From Tsukamurella sp. 1534 (GTDB lineage: Bacteria > Actinomycetota > Actinomycetes > Mycobacteriales > Mycobacteriaceae), in NCBI RefSeq assembly GCF_000312385.1, contig NZ_HE997626.1:1332572-1396571 (forward strand): a DNA stretch of 64,000 nt, read 5' to 3'. Shown one piece after another: positions 20,846 through 30,337 of this stretch (positions within the stretch are counted from its first letter, which is position 1; every line of letters begins with the position of its first letter). The notes below the pieces were generated by a model. The model was not told where the DNA came from and did not search any database. It worked only from the letters and a program-made list of their open reading frames with translations. Position numbers and translations under genes: made by a program.

Positions 20846-21946
20846 TCACCTCGGGATCGGGGTCTGGTTCGGTGTCGATGTCGCGGAGGAGCGGGGTGTG
20901 GGAACCGTACTCGACGAGGCCCGTGACGGAGCGGTCGACGAGGACGGGGCGGCGCTCGGCGCCGCCGGCTTGGGCGCACCCACCGTGCCGGGGACGGGGA
21001 TCGTGACCGCGAGGCGCGGCGTACCGTCGGGCCCCACCATCGCGAGCGCCGACGAGAGGAACGCGCTGAGGTCGATGATCGGGAGGGTGTTGTCCACGGC
21101 CTTGAGGATCGCGAGGCTGGGCCCCATGATCTCGGCGATCTTCGGCATCAGCTCCCGCAGGTACGGGTCGAGCCGCTGGGCGAACGGGTGCAGGTTCTCG
21201 GTGAAGGGGCGGGGCAGGTCGAGTTCGCCCACCACGTCCTGGACCTTGTCGACGGCCGGCCTGATCGCGTCGATGGTGCCGCGGAAGGCCGGGCCGAAGT
21301 CGCCGATCGCGGAGCCCATCCATCCCATGTCGGCCGAGTAGACCTGGGTCTGCGTGAACATGGTGCGGATCTGGGGCATCCGCGAGACGAGGGTGGTGGT
21401 CAGCAGGTTGCCCGCCTCCGTGAGGCGGGGCATGGCGGCGTCGGTGCCCGTGGTCGCCTGCCACATGGTCTTCACGAGGTCGGCGAGCGGTCCCGCCTCG
21501 GCGATCCTGCTCATCGCGGACAGTGAGCGGAAGATGTCGGGGATGGAGGTGGGCACCGACACCCGCTTCGCGTCGAGCACCGCTCCGTCGGCCAGGAACG
21601 GCCCGTCCGTTCCGTCCGGTGCGAACTCGACGTACGGTTCCCCGAGCGCCGTGAGCTGTTCGATGGTGACCGCCGACGTCACAGGAACCTTGTTCGTGTC
21701 AGGGTATTTGATCCGCACCGCGACGCCGCGGGTCTCCGCGTCGACGCGTTCGACCTCACCGATCCGCACTCCGCGCATGAGCACCGATGAGCCCGTGACC
21801 AGTTGCGCGGACTGGGGCAGTTGCATCGTGACGGTGGTGTACTTCGTGCCGGGCCGGACGCCCATGTAGCCGAAGACGAGTGCGCTCACACCGAGCGTGA
21901 GCACGACGACGAACGTGATGACGTTGGCGATCAGTTCGCGTTTCAT
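20846..21946 (-). CDS. mceF: Mce family protein, sixth of the operon (MceF position)
   Basis: A 366-residue periplasmic-facing subunit of a lipid-import Mce complex. A single N-terminal membrane helix (residues ~8-28) precedes the MlaD/Mce domain (GSSVLMRGVRIGEVERVD, then ALGEPYVEFAP), followed by a long helical region thought to form the lipid tunnel. The C-terminal ~45 residues are Ser/Pro/Ala/Thr-rich. It overlaps the preceding gene by 4 nt (ATGA). Confidence 0.9.
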   Translation of the reverse strand: MKRELIANVITFVVVLTLGVSALVFGYMGVRPGTKYTTVTMQLPQSAQLVTGSSVLMRGVRIGEVERVDAETRGVAVRIKYPDTNKVPVTSAVTIEQLTALGEPYVEFAPDGTDGPFLADGAVLDAKRVSVPTSIPDIFRSLSAMSRIAEAGPLADLVKTMWQATTGTDAAMPRLTEAGNLLTTTLVSRMPQIRTMFTQTQVYSADMGWMGSAIGDFGPAFRGTIDAIRPAVDKVQDVVGELDLPRPFTENLHPFAQRLDPYLRELMPKIAEIMGPSLAILKAVDNTLPIIDLSAFLSSALAMVGPDGTPRLAVTIPVPGTVGAPKPAAPSAAPSSSTAPSRASSSTVPTPRSSATSTPNQTPIPR

Positions 21947-22980
21947 CGCACCACTCCGAGCATCCGCAGGGTCTTGACCGCCTGGTCGGCCCGCTCTCCG
22001 CTGGGCATCTCGTCCCCGATGCCGAGCCGTACGAGGTTGATCTTGGGGCCCTGCTGGAGATACGGGATGACGGTGTCGCGCAGCAGGTTGCGCAGGTTCA
22101 CCAGGTTGTCGGGACGGGTGGAACCGGACGGACGGTCGAACAGCATGATCGGCCGCACGACCGCCTTGAGGAGGGTGTTGGTCTCCCGCAGGGTGGGCAC
22201 GAGGAAGGTGGCGTTGCTCATCGTGGGCGCGAGTGCGGCGAAGATCGACACGATGTCGCCGGTCTCGATGATGGTGCGCCACCGCTTCATCGAGCCCTCC
22301 TCGAGGTACTGCCCCAGCGTCGCCCGCTGCGCGTTGAGCTCGTTGGTGATGTCGACGATCGAGGAGAGCGCGGTGTCCAGGCTGCGCTGGTCGTCGGACC
22401 AGGCCTTCACCGTGGTGGTGAGGTTGCCGACGATCTTGCGGGTCGCCGCGGGATCTTCGGGGAAACTGCTGTTGAGCCGGTCGAAGGTGTTGCCCATCTG
22501 GCTGAGGCTGCCGCTGCCGAGGAATTCCGAGAGGCTGGTGAGCATCTGCTCCATCTGCACCGCGGCGCGCGTCTGCGACTGGGGGACGGTGTCGCCGTTC
22601 GCGAAGAAGGTCCCGTCCTTCGCATCGGGCGGGGTGAGGGCGACGTAGATGTCGCCCAGGGGCGTGTCCTGGCGCAGCTCGGCGACCGCGGAGCGGGGGA
22701 TCCTGGTGTCGGACTGGATGTTCAGCGTGGCCTCGGCGGCCTTGTCCTTGAGCTGGACCCGGTTGAGCGACCCGACGTCCCGGCCGAGCAGGCGGACCTT
22801 CGCCTGGTCGGGCAGGTTCAGCACGTCGGGGAACAGCACCTTGAGCTGCCACCCCGAGGTGCCCGCTCCCGGGGTCGGCAACGCCGACGGGCCCAGGTTA
22901 CGGAATCCCCAGAACCCCGCGATCGCCACCACGATCACCGCGAGCAGCGCCGGGAGCACCCGGCGGACCGTGCGCGTCAT
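21943..22980 (-). CDS. mceE: Mce family protein, fifth of the operon (MceE position, no lipobox)
   Basis: A 345-residue Mce subunit with an N-terminal helix (residues ~8-28), an MCE domain (VLNLPDQAKVRLLGRDVGSL, then DTPLGDIYVALTP) and a helical C-terminal region. In canonical operons the E position is a lipoprotein; here the N-terminus has no Cys and so no lipobox. It is linked by ATGA overlaps to the genes on both sides. Confidence 0.88.
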   Translation of the reverse strand: MTRTVRRVLPALLAVIVVAIAGFWGFRNLGPSALPTPGAGTSGWQLKVLFPDVLNLPDQAKVRLLGRDVGSLNRVQLKDKAAEATLNIQSDTRIPRSAVAELRQDTPLGDIYVALTPPDAKDGTFFANGDTVPQSQTRAAVQMEQMLTSLSEFLGSGSLSQMGNTFDRLNSSFPEDPAATRKIVGNLTTTVKAWSDDQRSLDTALSSIVDITNELNAQRATLGQYLEEGSMKRWRTIIETGDIVSIFAALAPTMSNATFLVPTLRETNTLLKAVVRPIMLFDRPSGSTRPDNLVNLRNLLRDTVIPYLQQGPKINLVRLGIGDEMPSGERADQAVKTLRMLGVVR

Positions 22981-24089
22981 TTCGCCGCCCCCGTTCCCTG
23001 CAACACCGCTGAGATGACGTCGACCCGGATCTTGTCGCCGCCGATGACCGTGCACTGGCCCGGTGCGATGCGATTGATGTTCGTGCACGTGAGCTGCGGG
23101 TTGGCCGCCGGGAAGGCGGTGTTCGGCAGCGGCTGGTACCCGATCTTCAGGCGGGCGTTCGGCTGGTCGTAATCGATCTTGAAGGCTTCGATGAGAGGCG
23201 GGATCAGGCGCAGCAGGTCGCCGTAGTTGCGGACGCCGGCCGCCACCAGCCGGGTGATCGGGACGGTCGCGTCGAGCACGGGGAAGATGGTCTCGCCGTA
23301 CCGCCCGATCAGCTGGAACAGCGACTTCCCCAGGGGGATCAGGGCATCGCCGAGGGCGTAGGTGGTGTTCGCGAGCGGTGTCATCACGTTGGTCAGGTAG
23401 AACGGCATCCGGCTGAACAGGCCCTTGATCTCGCCCCAGTTCGACGTCATGCCGCCGGTGAGGGGTGCGAGGGCGTCGAACGCGCGGGCCAGATCGTCCA
23501 TACCGGGTCCCGGGTCGTCGAGCACGGCGGACAGCTGCATCAGGACGCCGTTGATCTTCGGTCCGCTGCCGTCGGTCTCCCGGGCCAGGGCGGTGAGCGC
23601 CTGTTGCGCCTGCTTGGTCTGCTCCGGGCCTCCGCCCGCGGTGACCTCGGAGGTGAGCCGGTTCGCGCCCTCGAGCGACTTGGTGATCGACAGCGGCGTC
23701 TTCGAATCCGTGATGCAGGCGCCCGGCTTGAGGGTGGGCCCGCCGTCGTCGTCGCCGATCAGCGCCAGTTGCCGGGACGCGATGAGCGATTTCGCGACTG
23801 TCACCGCCCCGACCTTGACCGGGATCCTTTGGTCCGCATCGACGTCCAGCTGGACCCGCGCTTTCGCGCCCTCGGCGGCGATCGACGTGACCTTGCCGAT
23901 GGTGACGCCGCGGCGCATCACGGGGTTGCCCTCGAAGAGCCCGATGGCGTCGGGCATCAGGGCGCAGTACGAGACGGTGCGCTCGGCGCCGCCGCGGGCG
24001 TACCACGCCGCGCCGATGCCGACGACGACGGACATGGCGATCGCGAGACCGCTGATCAGCCACTTGGATCCGAGGAGCTTGCGGAGCAT
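22977..24089 (-). CDS. mceD: Mce family protein, fourth of the operon (MceD position)
   Basis: A 370-residue Mce subunit. An N-terminal helix is followed by TVSYCALMPDAIGLFEGN and PVMRRGVTIGKVTSI, a variant of the MCE domain with a conserved Cys, then a long helical segment and a C-terminal domain with two Cys (near LTCTNINRIAPGQCTV). The ATG at 24089 shares one base with the upstream TGA (TGATG) and has a GGGGGTG site at normal spacing. A GTG 6 nt earlier (24095) is the alternative. Confidence 0.86.
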   Translation of the reverse strand: MLRKLLGSKWLISGLAIAMSVVVGIGAAWYARGGAERTVSYCALMPDAIGLFEGNPVMRRGVTIGKVTSIAAEGAKARVQLDVDADQRIPVKVGAVTVAKSLIASRQLALIGDDDGGPTLKPGACITDSKTPLSITKSLEGANRLTSEVTAGGGPEQTKQAQQALTALARETDGSGPKINGVLMQLSAVLDDPGPGMDDLARAFDALAPLTGGMTSNWGEIKGLFSRMPFYLTNVMTPLANTTYALGDALIPLGKSLFQLIGRYGETIFPVLDATVPITRLVAAGVRNYGDLLRLIPPLIEAFKIDYDQPNARLKIGYQPLPNTAFPAANPQLTCTNINRIAPGQCTVIGGDKIRVDVISAVLQGTGAAK

Positions 24090-25168
24090 CAGCACGTCAC
24101 CCCCGCCATCGGGATGCAGAACGAGGACGCCAGCACGGTGTTGCCGTTGATCACGATGCTCCCGTCGGGCTGGACGGCCTTATTGGCGTCGGCCAGCAGC
24201 TTCTTCGCGTTGTCGATCATCGGCTCGAACTTCACGAGGAGCTCCTCCATCTGATCGGCGATCAAGCGGAACTGCTTCTCGAAAGCGTCCACTTCGGTGA
24301 GGTAGAGAACTGCCAGCGGTTTGATCCTGCGGAGGGTGAGCTCGAGGCCCTTCATGAAGGCCTTGTAGCCGTTGATGTTCACCGAGGCGGTCGCCAGGAA
24401 CAGGCTCATGTCCCGCATGAGCGCGGTCAGGTGGTCGCCGTTCCTGTTCAGCTCGGTGGTGTACTCGGAGACGACCGTGATGAAGCGGCCGATCTGGTCC
24501 TTCTGCCGGCCCAGGCTGTTCACCATGCCCGAGAGCGTGTTGATCACGTGGCCGAGCTGGCCGGGCCGGCCGTTCGCCGCCTGCGAGATCTGCACGAGCG
24601 ACTCGCGGAGGGGCTGCGCGTCGACGGCGTCGAGCTTGGGGCCCGCGGTCTGGAAGGTCTCGGTGAGGGAGTAGGGCAGGCGCACGCGGGACGCGGGGAT
24701 CGCGTCGTCGCGGCCGAGCGACGCGCTCCCCATGGAGTCGATGTCCAGGTAGCTGCCGCCGACCGCGGTGAGCATCTTCACCGCGGCGCTCGACTTGTCG
24801 CCGATGAAGGAGCCCCGGGACACCCGGATCGTGGCGCGGACGTCGTTGCGGCGCAGCTCCATCTTCGTCACCTCGCCCACGGGGACGCCGGCCACGCGGA
24901 CCTCGTCGTTCGCCCGGAGCTGCCCGGACTCCGCCATGTCGACGTGGTAGATCGTCGTGCGGGGAGGGGAGAACGAGAGGAACGCGGCGACGAGGACGAG
25001 GACCACCGCCATGAACACGGACAGGAAGCCCCACGCCAACTGGCGGTTCGACTCGGCGCCGAAGCGGAACCACGTGCGGCGCCACACCCGCCGGGGCGGG
25101 CGACGCCGCAGCGCCCCGGCGACCGCGCGGGTCGCCAGGTCGGGCTGGTCCGGATCCGGTCCGGTCAC
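24089..25168 (-). CDS. mceC: Mce family protein, third of the operon (MceC position)
   Basis: A ~359-residue subunit with a longer cytoplasmic N-terminus rich in Arg (RRRPPRRVWRRTW), a membrane helix near residues 43-65, the MCE domain (RANDEVRVAGVPVGEVTKME, then TAVGGSYLDID) and a helical region ending in SSFCIPMAGVTC. The GTG at 25168 overlaps the previous stop (GTGA), matching the other junctions in this operon. A GTG at 25183 would add five residues. Confidence 0.85.
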   Translation of the reverse strand: MTGPDPDQPDLATRAVAGALRRRPPRRVWRRTWFRFGAESNRQLAWGFLSVFMAVVLVLVAAFLSFSPPRTTIYHVDMAESGQLRANDEVRVAGVPVGEVTKMELRRNDVRATIRVSRGSFIGDKSSAAVKMLTAVGGSYLDIDSMGSASLGRDDAIPASRVRLPYSLTETFQTAGPKLDAVDAQPLRESLVQISQAANGRPGQLGHVINTLSGMVNSLGRQKDQIGRFITVVSEYTTELNRNGDHLTALMRDMSLFLATASVNINGYKAFMKGLELTLRRIKPLAVLYLTEVDAFEKQFRLIADQMEELLVKFEPMIDNAKKLLADANKAVQPDGSIVINGNTVLASSFCIPMAGVTC

Positions 25169-26193
25169 TTCGGGTTGTTGCACAGCGTGACCTTCAGACC
25201 TCGGATGAGCATGTGGACATCGGGCGGCAACGCGGCCTCTCCCTTACTGCAGCGGGTGTCCCCCTTGGGTTTCGGTATGCCCTGCCCCGTCAGGAGAGCG
25301 AACACGCCGGGGACGAGCGCGGCCAGGTCCACGAGCGGACCCAGCTTCTTGGCCTCCGGTGAGACCAGGTCCGCGAGCCAGGGATTGCTGTCCGGGGTCA
25401 TCCCGAGGTTCGCCAGCAGCGCGTCGGCCGCGGTGATGACCTGCGCCCCGTCGCTCGCGAGCACCTGGAACGCGGGCCCCGACGCGGCCATGACCCGGCC
25501 GAGCCGGTTCAGGTAGGCGATGATCGTGGCCATCGAGGAGGACTTGCCGCCGATGGATTCCGACAGGTTCGAGAAGTTCTGGATCAGCGTCTCGAACAGC
25601 GCGGCCCGGTTGTCGGTGAACGTCGCCAGCTGGTCGATGGCGTCGAGCATCGGGCCGAGGCCGCTGCCGTCGCCGTTCATGGCGACCTCCACCGACTGCG
25701 CGAAGTGGTTGATGTCCTCCGGGCGCATGGCGGCGAGCACGGGCTGCAGCCCGTTGAACACCGTCGTGATGTCGAACGACGGCACCGTCTGCGCGGTGCG
25801 GACGGTGGAGCCCACCGGCAGGGTCTCGGCGGGGGCCTTGTCGCGTTGCAGGTCGACGTACCGCTGCCCCGTGAGGTTCTGGAACCGGATCGCCAGCCGC
25901 GAGTTCTTGTAGATCTCCTGCTCCCGCTCGACGGTGAGCGCCACCTCGGCGAACGAGCCGCGGCCGCCCTCGCCGCGCCGGAGGTCGATCGTCTTCACCT
26001 TCCCCACCTGCACGCCGAGTACCCGCACGTCGTCGCCGGGGCGCAGGCCGGATGCGTTGGTGAACTGCGCCGTGTACTCGACCTGCGACCCGGGTGCGGG
26101 GCGCTGCAACGCGCGCACCGTGAACGTGGTGCCGAGGGCGACCACGACCACGAAGACGATCAGGCGGATGGTGGATGCGCGGAACCGGGTCAT
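25165..26193 (-). CDS. mceB: Mce family protein, second of the operon (MceB position)
   Basis: A 342-residue Mce subunit with an N-terminal membrane helix (residues ~8-27), the MCE domain (GLRPGDDVRVLGVQVGKVKT, then NLTGQRYVDLQ) and a helical tunnel-forming region. Near the C-terminus are two Cys residues (RCSKGEAAL and TLCNNPK) that could form a disulfide. It overlaps its neighbour by 4 nt (ATGA). Confidence 0.88.
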   Translation of the reverse strand: MTRFRASTIRLIVFVVVVALGTTFTVRALQRPAPGSQVEYTAQFTNASGLRPGDDVRVLGVQVGKVKTIDLRRGEGGRGSFAEVALTVEREQEIYKNSRLAIRFQNLTGQRYVDLQRDKAPAETLPVGSTVRTAQTVPSFDITTVFNGLQPVLAAMRPEDINHFAQSVEVAMNGDGSGLGPMLDAIDQLATFTDNRAALFETLIQNFSNLSESIGGKSSSMATIIAYLNRLGRVMAASGPAFQVLASDGAQVITAADALLANLGMTPDSNPWLADLVSPEAKKLGPLVDLAALVPGVFALLTGQGIPKPKGDTRCSKGEAALPPDVHMLIRGLKVTLCNNPK

Positions 26194-27218
26194 CGGCCAC
26201 CTCCCTGCTGCGCGGCCGGCGACGCCGGGATCGGCACGGGGCGCGCCTGCACGTCGAGGTCGAGGACCTTGCCGTTCGGGGTGTCCTTGATCGCCTTGCG
26301 GATCGTCTCGATGAGGTCCGAGATCTGCCGGCCGTTGTGTGCGGCGTCCGGCATGGACTTCACCATGCGGCGGTCGATGTCGACCACGCTGTTCAGCACG
26401 GGCTCCAGGGGTTGCAGGTTCTTGACCAGGTTCGCCAGGTCGGGGGCGGTGAGATCGCGGAGCGCCGTGATCGTCGCCGTCTGCTTCTCGGCGTACCCGG
26501 GCACGTCGGGGGCGGGCCAGTCCCACAACATCTTCAGGGCGGACAGCAGGTCGTTGCTCGAGGCTCCGACCCCCTGCAGGGCGCTCGCCAGGATGGGCAG
26601 TGTCTGGGACGTGGGCACGGTCTGGGTGTCGGCGTTGGCCTCCGCCACCGCGCCCAGCGCCCGCACCATCGGCAGGAAGCCCGTGGTCGCGGTGTCGGCC
26701 TGCCGGATCAGCTCGGACATGTACGGCCGCAGCGCCGTCGACTCGACATCGGCCAGCGAGCGCAGCAGGTTCGACATCGAGGAGTCACCGGGCGTGGCGA
26801 CGGGGGTGATGACGGCACCGTCGCGCAGGGGTGTCCCGTCGGAGGCGGGGATCACCTGCATCGAGGTGACGCCGAAGAGGTTGTTGGGGGCGAAGTCCGC
26901 ACGGAACTTGTCCGTGAGTTTCCGGCCCTGATCGGGGTCGAGGTCCATCACCACGCCGAGCCGACCCGAGCCCAGCTGGTCGACCCCGGACACGGTGCCG
27001 ATGCGCACGCCGTTCATCTCGATGACGGTGCGGTTGCTGACGCCCGGAGCGACGGAGGACGCCGCGAGCGTGACGCGCATCGGCGAGGGCCGCAACAGCG
27101 CGGTGATCCCCCACGCCACGAGCGCGACGACGGCGACGACGGCGACGGTGATGGCGCCCCGTCGAACCAGCTGACGGGGCTCGACGGTCATGCCCGGTAC
27201 GGATGCGATCGTTGACAT
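26190..27218 (-). CDS. mceA: Mce family protein, first of the operon (MceA position)
   Basis: A 342-residue Mce subunit. A membrane helix lies at about residues 22-43, then the MCE domain (TVIEMNGVRIGTVSGVDQLG, then NNLFGVTSMQVIPAS). The helical C-terminal part ends in an Ala/Pro/Gln tail. The ATG at 27218 follows the yrbEB stop by 2 bp. A second in-frame ATG at 27191 would shorten the N-terminus by nine residues. Confidence 0.88.
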   Translation of the reverse strand: MSTIASVPGMTVEPRQLVRRGAITVAVVAVVALVAWGITALLRPSPMRVTLAASSVAPGVSNRTVIEMNGVRIGTVSGVDQLGSGRLGVVMDLDPDQGRKLTDKFRADFAPNNLFGVTSMQVIPASDGTPLRDGAVITPVATPGDSSMSNLLRSLADVESTALRPYMSELIRQADTATTGFLPMVRALGAVAEANADTQTVPTSQTLPILASALQGVGASSNDLLSALKMLWDWPAPDVPGYAEKQTATITALRDLTAPDLANLVKNLQPLEPVLNSVVDIDRRMVKSMPDAAHNGRQISDLIETIRKAIKDTPNGKVLDLDVQARPVPIPASPAAQQGGGR

Positions 27219-27220
27219 GC

Positions 27221-28078
27221 CTACCCCCGGAACACCACGTTCGAATTGAATCCCCAGATCGCGGCCGTGAGCAGCATGTCCAGCACGACGATCGCGACCA
27301 TCGACGCGCGGACCGCGCGGCCCGAGGCCACGCCCACGCCCTCGGGGCCGCCCGCGGCGAAGAAGCCCTGGTAGCAGTGGATCAGGATGACCACGATGAG
27401 GAACACGACCACCTTGAGGGTCGCGGCCAGGATGTCCGGGCCAGAGAGGAACTGCTGGAAGTAGTGCTCGTAGGCGCCGGCGGACTCGCCCTGCGCCACG
27501 GTGACGATCAGGCTGCAGGCGAAGAAGCTCACCACGATGGCGATGAGGAACGTGGGGACCACGGCGATCAGGCCGGCCAGCACGCGGGTGCTCACCACGA
27601 ACGAGATCGAGCGCAGGCCCAGCGATTCCAGGGCGTCGATCTCCTCGTTGATCCGCATGGCGCCGATCTCCGCCGTCATCCGGCAGCCCGCCTGCACCGC
27701 GAATCCGGAGGCCGCGAGGATCGGCGCGAACTCGCGGGTGTTGGCGAGGGCGCTCACCGTGCCGGTGAGCGGCCCCATCCCGAGCAGGTCGAGGGTGGCG
27801 AACGCCTGCACGGCGACGGTGCCGCCGACCGCGAGTCCCAGGACGACCATCATCAGGGAGGTGCCGCCGCCCACGATGACGGCGCCGCGGCCCCACGTGA
27901 GGTCCGTGACGGTGCTGATCGTCTGGCGGCTGTAGTGCCGCGCAGCGTGCGGGATCATGGCGACCGCCGAGATGCAGAATCCCGCCATGTGGCCCAGGCG
28001 GGCCAGCAGGGAGCGGAACCAGGCGGCGATCCTCGCGAGGGTGCGGGTGCCCCGGGGGCGGTACGTCGCTACGGCCAT
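27221..28078 (-). CDS. yrbEB: YrbE/MlaE-type ABC permease, second copy (YrbEB)
   Basis: A 285-residue integral membrane permease of the Mce lipid importer. It has an Arg-rich N-terminus, about five membrane helices, and the MlaE signature around AAGSGFAVQ-like ASGFAVQAGCRMTAEIGAMRINEE, with DALESLGL as the loop that contacts the ATPase (MceG/Mkl, not encoded in this window). It lies 5 bp downstream of yrbEA. Confidence 0.92.
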   Translation of the reverse strand: MAVATYRPRGTRTLARIAAWFRSLLARLGHMAGFCISAVAMIPHAARHYSRQTISTVTDLTWGRGAVIVGGGTSLMMVVLGLAVGGTVAVQAFATLDLLGMGPLTGTVSALANTREFAPILAASGFAVQAGCRMTAEIGAMRINEEIDALESLGLRSISFVVSTRVLAGLIAVVPTFLIAIVVSFFACSLIVTVAQGESAGAYEHYFQQFLSGPDILAATLKVVVFLIVVILIHCYQGFFAAGGPEGVGVASGRAVRASMVAIVVLDMLLTAAIWGFNSNVVFRG

Positions 28079-28083
28079 CGGCG

Positions 28084-28944
28084 TCAGCCCATTCTCATTG
28101 GGAAAAAGACCGTGTACGCCTGGGTGAGGGCGAAGTTGAGGACGATGATCGCCACCGTCGACACGACGACGGTCGCGTTGACCGCGTCCGCCACACCCCG
28201 CGCTCCGCCCTTGGCCTCGAGCCCGTGCTGGCAGCCGACGATCGCGATGATCGAACCGAAGAGCGCGGCCTTGACCATGGAGAAGCCGAGGTCGCGGACC
28301 GTGGCGAAGGAGCCGAAGCTGAGCCAGTAGCTGCCGGGCGTCACGTCCTGCCCGAGCACCGCGACGTAGAACGCGGCGAGGATCCCGACCACCACGATGA
28401 ACAGGTTGAGGAGGGGCGCCACCACCACGGCCGCGATGAGCCGGGGCGCGACGAGACGATGCACCGGGTCGATGCCCATGGTGCGCAGCGCGTCCACCTC
28501 GTCGCGGATGGTGCGGGCCCCGAGGTCGGCGGCGATGGCGGAGGCCCCGGCGCCGCCGAGCAGGAGACCGGCCGCGAGGGGCGCCGCCTGTTGGATCACG
28601 GCCAGTCCGCTGGCCGCGCCGAGCAGCGATTCGGCGCCGATCTGGGCGACGATGCTGCCCACCTGGATGGTGACGATGACGCCGAACGGGATGGCCATGA
28701 GGAAGGCGGGGACGGCGGTGACGGAGATCAGGAACCACGCCTGGATCACGGTCTCCCGGAACGCGAGACGGCCACGGACGGTGTCGCTGACCGCTGCGGC
28801 GATCGTGGTGGCGGCGAGCTGGGCGGTCCGGCCGAGGGTGCGGACGGGGCCGAGCGCGTTGCGGTCCAGGTTGTCGACGAGGATCCGAGCGTCGCTCGGT
28901 CTCGACGCCGGCCGGGCCGCCGACGGCGCGGTATCCGCACCCAT
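28084..28944 (-). CDS. yrbEA: YrbE/MlaE-type ABC permease, first copy (YrbEA)
   Basis: A 286-residue permease and the first gene of the yrbE-mce operon. It has four to five membrane helices and the MlaE signature LLGGAGASAIAADLGARTIR followed by DEVDALRTMGIDP. The ATG at 28944 is preceded by GGAGGGAG. An 18-bp palindrome 33 bp upstream is a near-perfect copy of the regulon motif and should control the whole nine-gene operon. Confidence 0.93.
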   Translation of the reverse strand: MGADTAPSAARPASRPSDARILVDNLDRNALGPVRTLGRTAQLAATTIAAAVSDTVRGRLAFRETVIQAWFLISVTAVPAFLMAIPFGVIVTIQVGSIVAQIGAESLLGAASGLAVIQQAAPLAAGLLLGGAGASAIAADLGARTIRDEVDALRTMGIDPVHRLVAPRLIAAVVVAPLLNLFIVVVGILAAFYVAVLGQDVTPGSYWLSFGSFATVRDLGFSMVKAALFGSIIAIVGCQHGLEAKGGARGVADAVNATVVVSTVAIIVLNFALTQAYTVFFPMRMG

Positions 28945-28976
28945 GAACTCTCCCTCCAGACGGAACGGGCTCTATG

Positions 28977-28994
28977 TTAGGGAATATTCTCTAA
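28977..28994. promoter_or_regulatory. 18-bp operator in front of the yrbE-mce operon
   Basis: TTAGGGA-ATAT-TCTCTAA has 7-bp arms with one mismatch. It lies in the promoter of yrbEA, 33 bp before its ATG. It joins the mce importer to the beta-oxidation genes that carry the same motif. Confidence 0.75.
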
Positions 28995-29153
28995 GCCCGT
29001 GTGAGTTTACGCACATATATGTGATCGAGGCGTCAAGGGCGCGATTTCGCAGGTGGCGAGCGGTTGGGGTAGCCTAGGGCGGTTGCCGATACGGCGACAC
29101 TCCTGCCGCGGAGAGTCCGCGGCCGCATAGTCCATAGGAGGAGGCGAAAGCCC

Positions 29154-29438
29154 ATGCGTAAGTACGAACTGATGGTGATCCTGGATCCGAGCCTGGATGA
29201 GCGCACCGTCGCACCCTCGCTGGAGACCTTCCTGAACGTGGTCCGTAAGGACGGCGGTTCGATCGCGAACATCGACATCTGGGGCAAGCGTCGTCTGGCC
29301 TACGAGATCTCGAAGAACGCCGAGGGTATCTACGCGGTCATCGATCTGACCGCCGAGCCGGCCACCGTGAACGAGCTCGATCGTCAGCTCAAGCTGAATG
29401 AGTCGGTGCTTCGCACTAAGGTGCTGCGGCAGAACTAG
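29154..29438 (+). CDS. rpsF: 30S ribosomal protein S6
   Basis: The 94-residue S6 protein binds S18 in the platform of the small subunit. It has the N-terminus [16 protein letters not shown], the central [11 protein letters not shown] and the C-terminal [19 protein letters not shown] lies 10 nt before the ATG. It starts the rpsF-ssb-rpsR-rplI operon, and the promoter must lie in the 28995-29150 gap that also serves the divergent mce operon. Confidence 0.98.
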   Translation: MRKYELMVILDPSLDERTVAPSLETFLNVVRKDGGSIANIDIWGKRRLAYEISKNAEGIYAVIDLTAEPATVNELDRQLKLNESVLRTKVLRQN

Positions 29439-29466
29439 CCGTACCGATACAGCAGGGAGAATCACC

Positions 29467-30000
29467 ATGGCAGGCGAGACGGTCATCACGGTCATCGGGA
29501 ACCTGACGGCGGATCCGGAGCTGCGCTTCACCCCGTCGGGTGCGGCGGTGGCCAACTTCACCGTCGCGTCCACGCCCCGGACCTTCGATCGGAACACGAA
29601 CGAGTGGAAGGACGGCGAGGCGCTGTTCCTGCGGTGCAACATCTGGCGTGAGGCGGCCGAGAACGTCGCCGAATCGCTCACGAAGGGCACCCGGGTCGTC
29701 GTCTCCGGCCGTCTGAAGCAGCGGTCGTACGACGACCGCGAGGGTCAGCGGCGCACCGTGGTGGAGCTCGAGGTCGACGACATCGGCCCCTCCCTCAAGT
29801 ACGCGACGGCCAAGCCGGTGCGCACCCCGCGCGGCGGTGGCGGCGGCGGTTTCAGCGGCGGCGGCCAGGGCGGCGGTGGCGGTTTCAGCCAGCAGCCCGC
29901 TCAGCAGGCTCCGCGGCAGAACCAGCCGCAGGAAGATCCGTGGGGCAGCGCCCCCGCGGCCGGGAACTTCGGCGGCGGCAGCGACGATCCGCCGTTCTGA
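29467..30000 (+). CDS. ssb: Single-stranded DNA-binding protein
   Basis: A 177-residue SSB. The OB-fold (residues 1-110) has [20 protein letters not shown], the aromatic ssDNA-binding positions and the mycobacterial-type extension. A Gly-rich linker ([12 protein letters not shown]) and Gln/Pro-rich stretch lead to the acidic tip SDDPPF, which recruits partner proteins. GGGAGA lies 6-8 nt before the ATG. It lies between rpsF and rpsR as in mycobacteria. Confidence 0.97.
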   Translation: MAGETVITVIGNLTADPELRFTPSGAAVANFTVASTPRTFDRNTNEWKDGEALFLRCNIWREAAENVAESLTKGTRVVVSGRLKQRSYDDREGQRRTVVELEVDDIGPSLKYATAKPVRTPRGGGGGGFSGGGQGGGGGFSQQPAQQAPRQNQPQEDPWGSAPAAGNFGGGSDDPPF

Positions 30001-30067
30001 TCCCCGGGATCGATGACTGTGCCGGGCCCTCGTGGCCCGGATATACCAATCAAGGAGTACCAACACC

Positions 30068-30325
30068 ATGGCCGGTAAGGGCAATGGCCGGAAGGTGCGC
30101 GTCGAGAAGGCCGTCAAGGCCAAGGCGTGCACGTTCTGCAAGGAGAAGAACACCGCGATCGATTACAAGGACACCACGCTGCTGCGTCGTTTCCTGTCGG
30201 AGCGGGGCAAGATCCGCAGCCGTCGCGTGACGGGCAACTGCGTCCAGCACCAGCGCGACATCGCGATCGCCGTCAAGAACGCGCGTGAGGTGGCCCTGCT
30301 GCCGTTCACGTCGACCACTCGATAA
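30068..30325 (+). CDS. rpsR: 30S ribosomal protein S18, zinc-binding (C+) form
   Basis: An 85-residue S18. ACTFCKEK supplies a CxxC pair and TGNCVQHQ a further Cys and His, so this is the zinc-binding paralogue, usually replaced by a Cys-free copy under zinc starvation. The ATG at 30068 is preferred over an upstream in-frame ATG at 30032 because AAGGAG lies about 12 nt upstream and the conserved N-terminus begins there. Confidence 0.96.
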   Translation: MAGKGNGRKVRVEKAVKAKACTFCKEKNTAIDYKDTTLLRRFLSERGKIRSRRVTGNCVQHQRDIAIAVKNAREVALLPFTSTTR

Positions 30326-30337
30326 GGGAGAGAAGTC

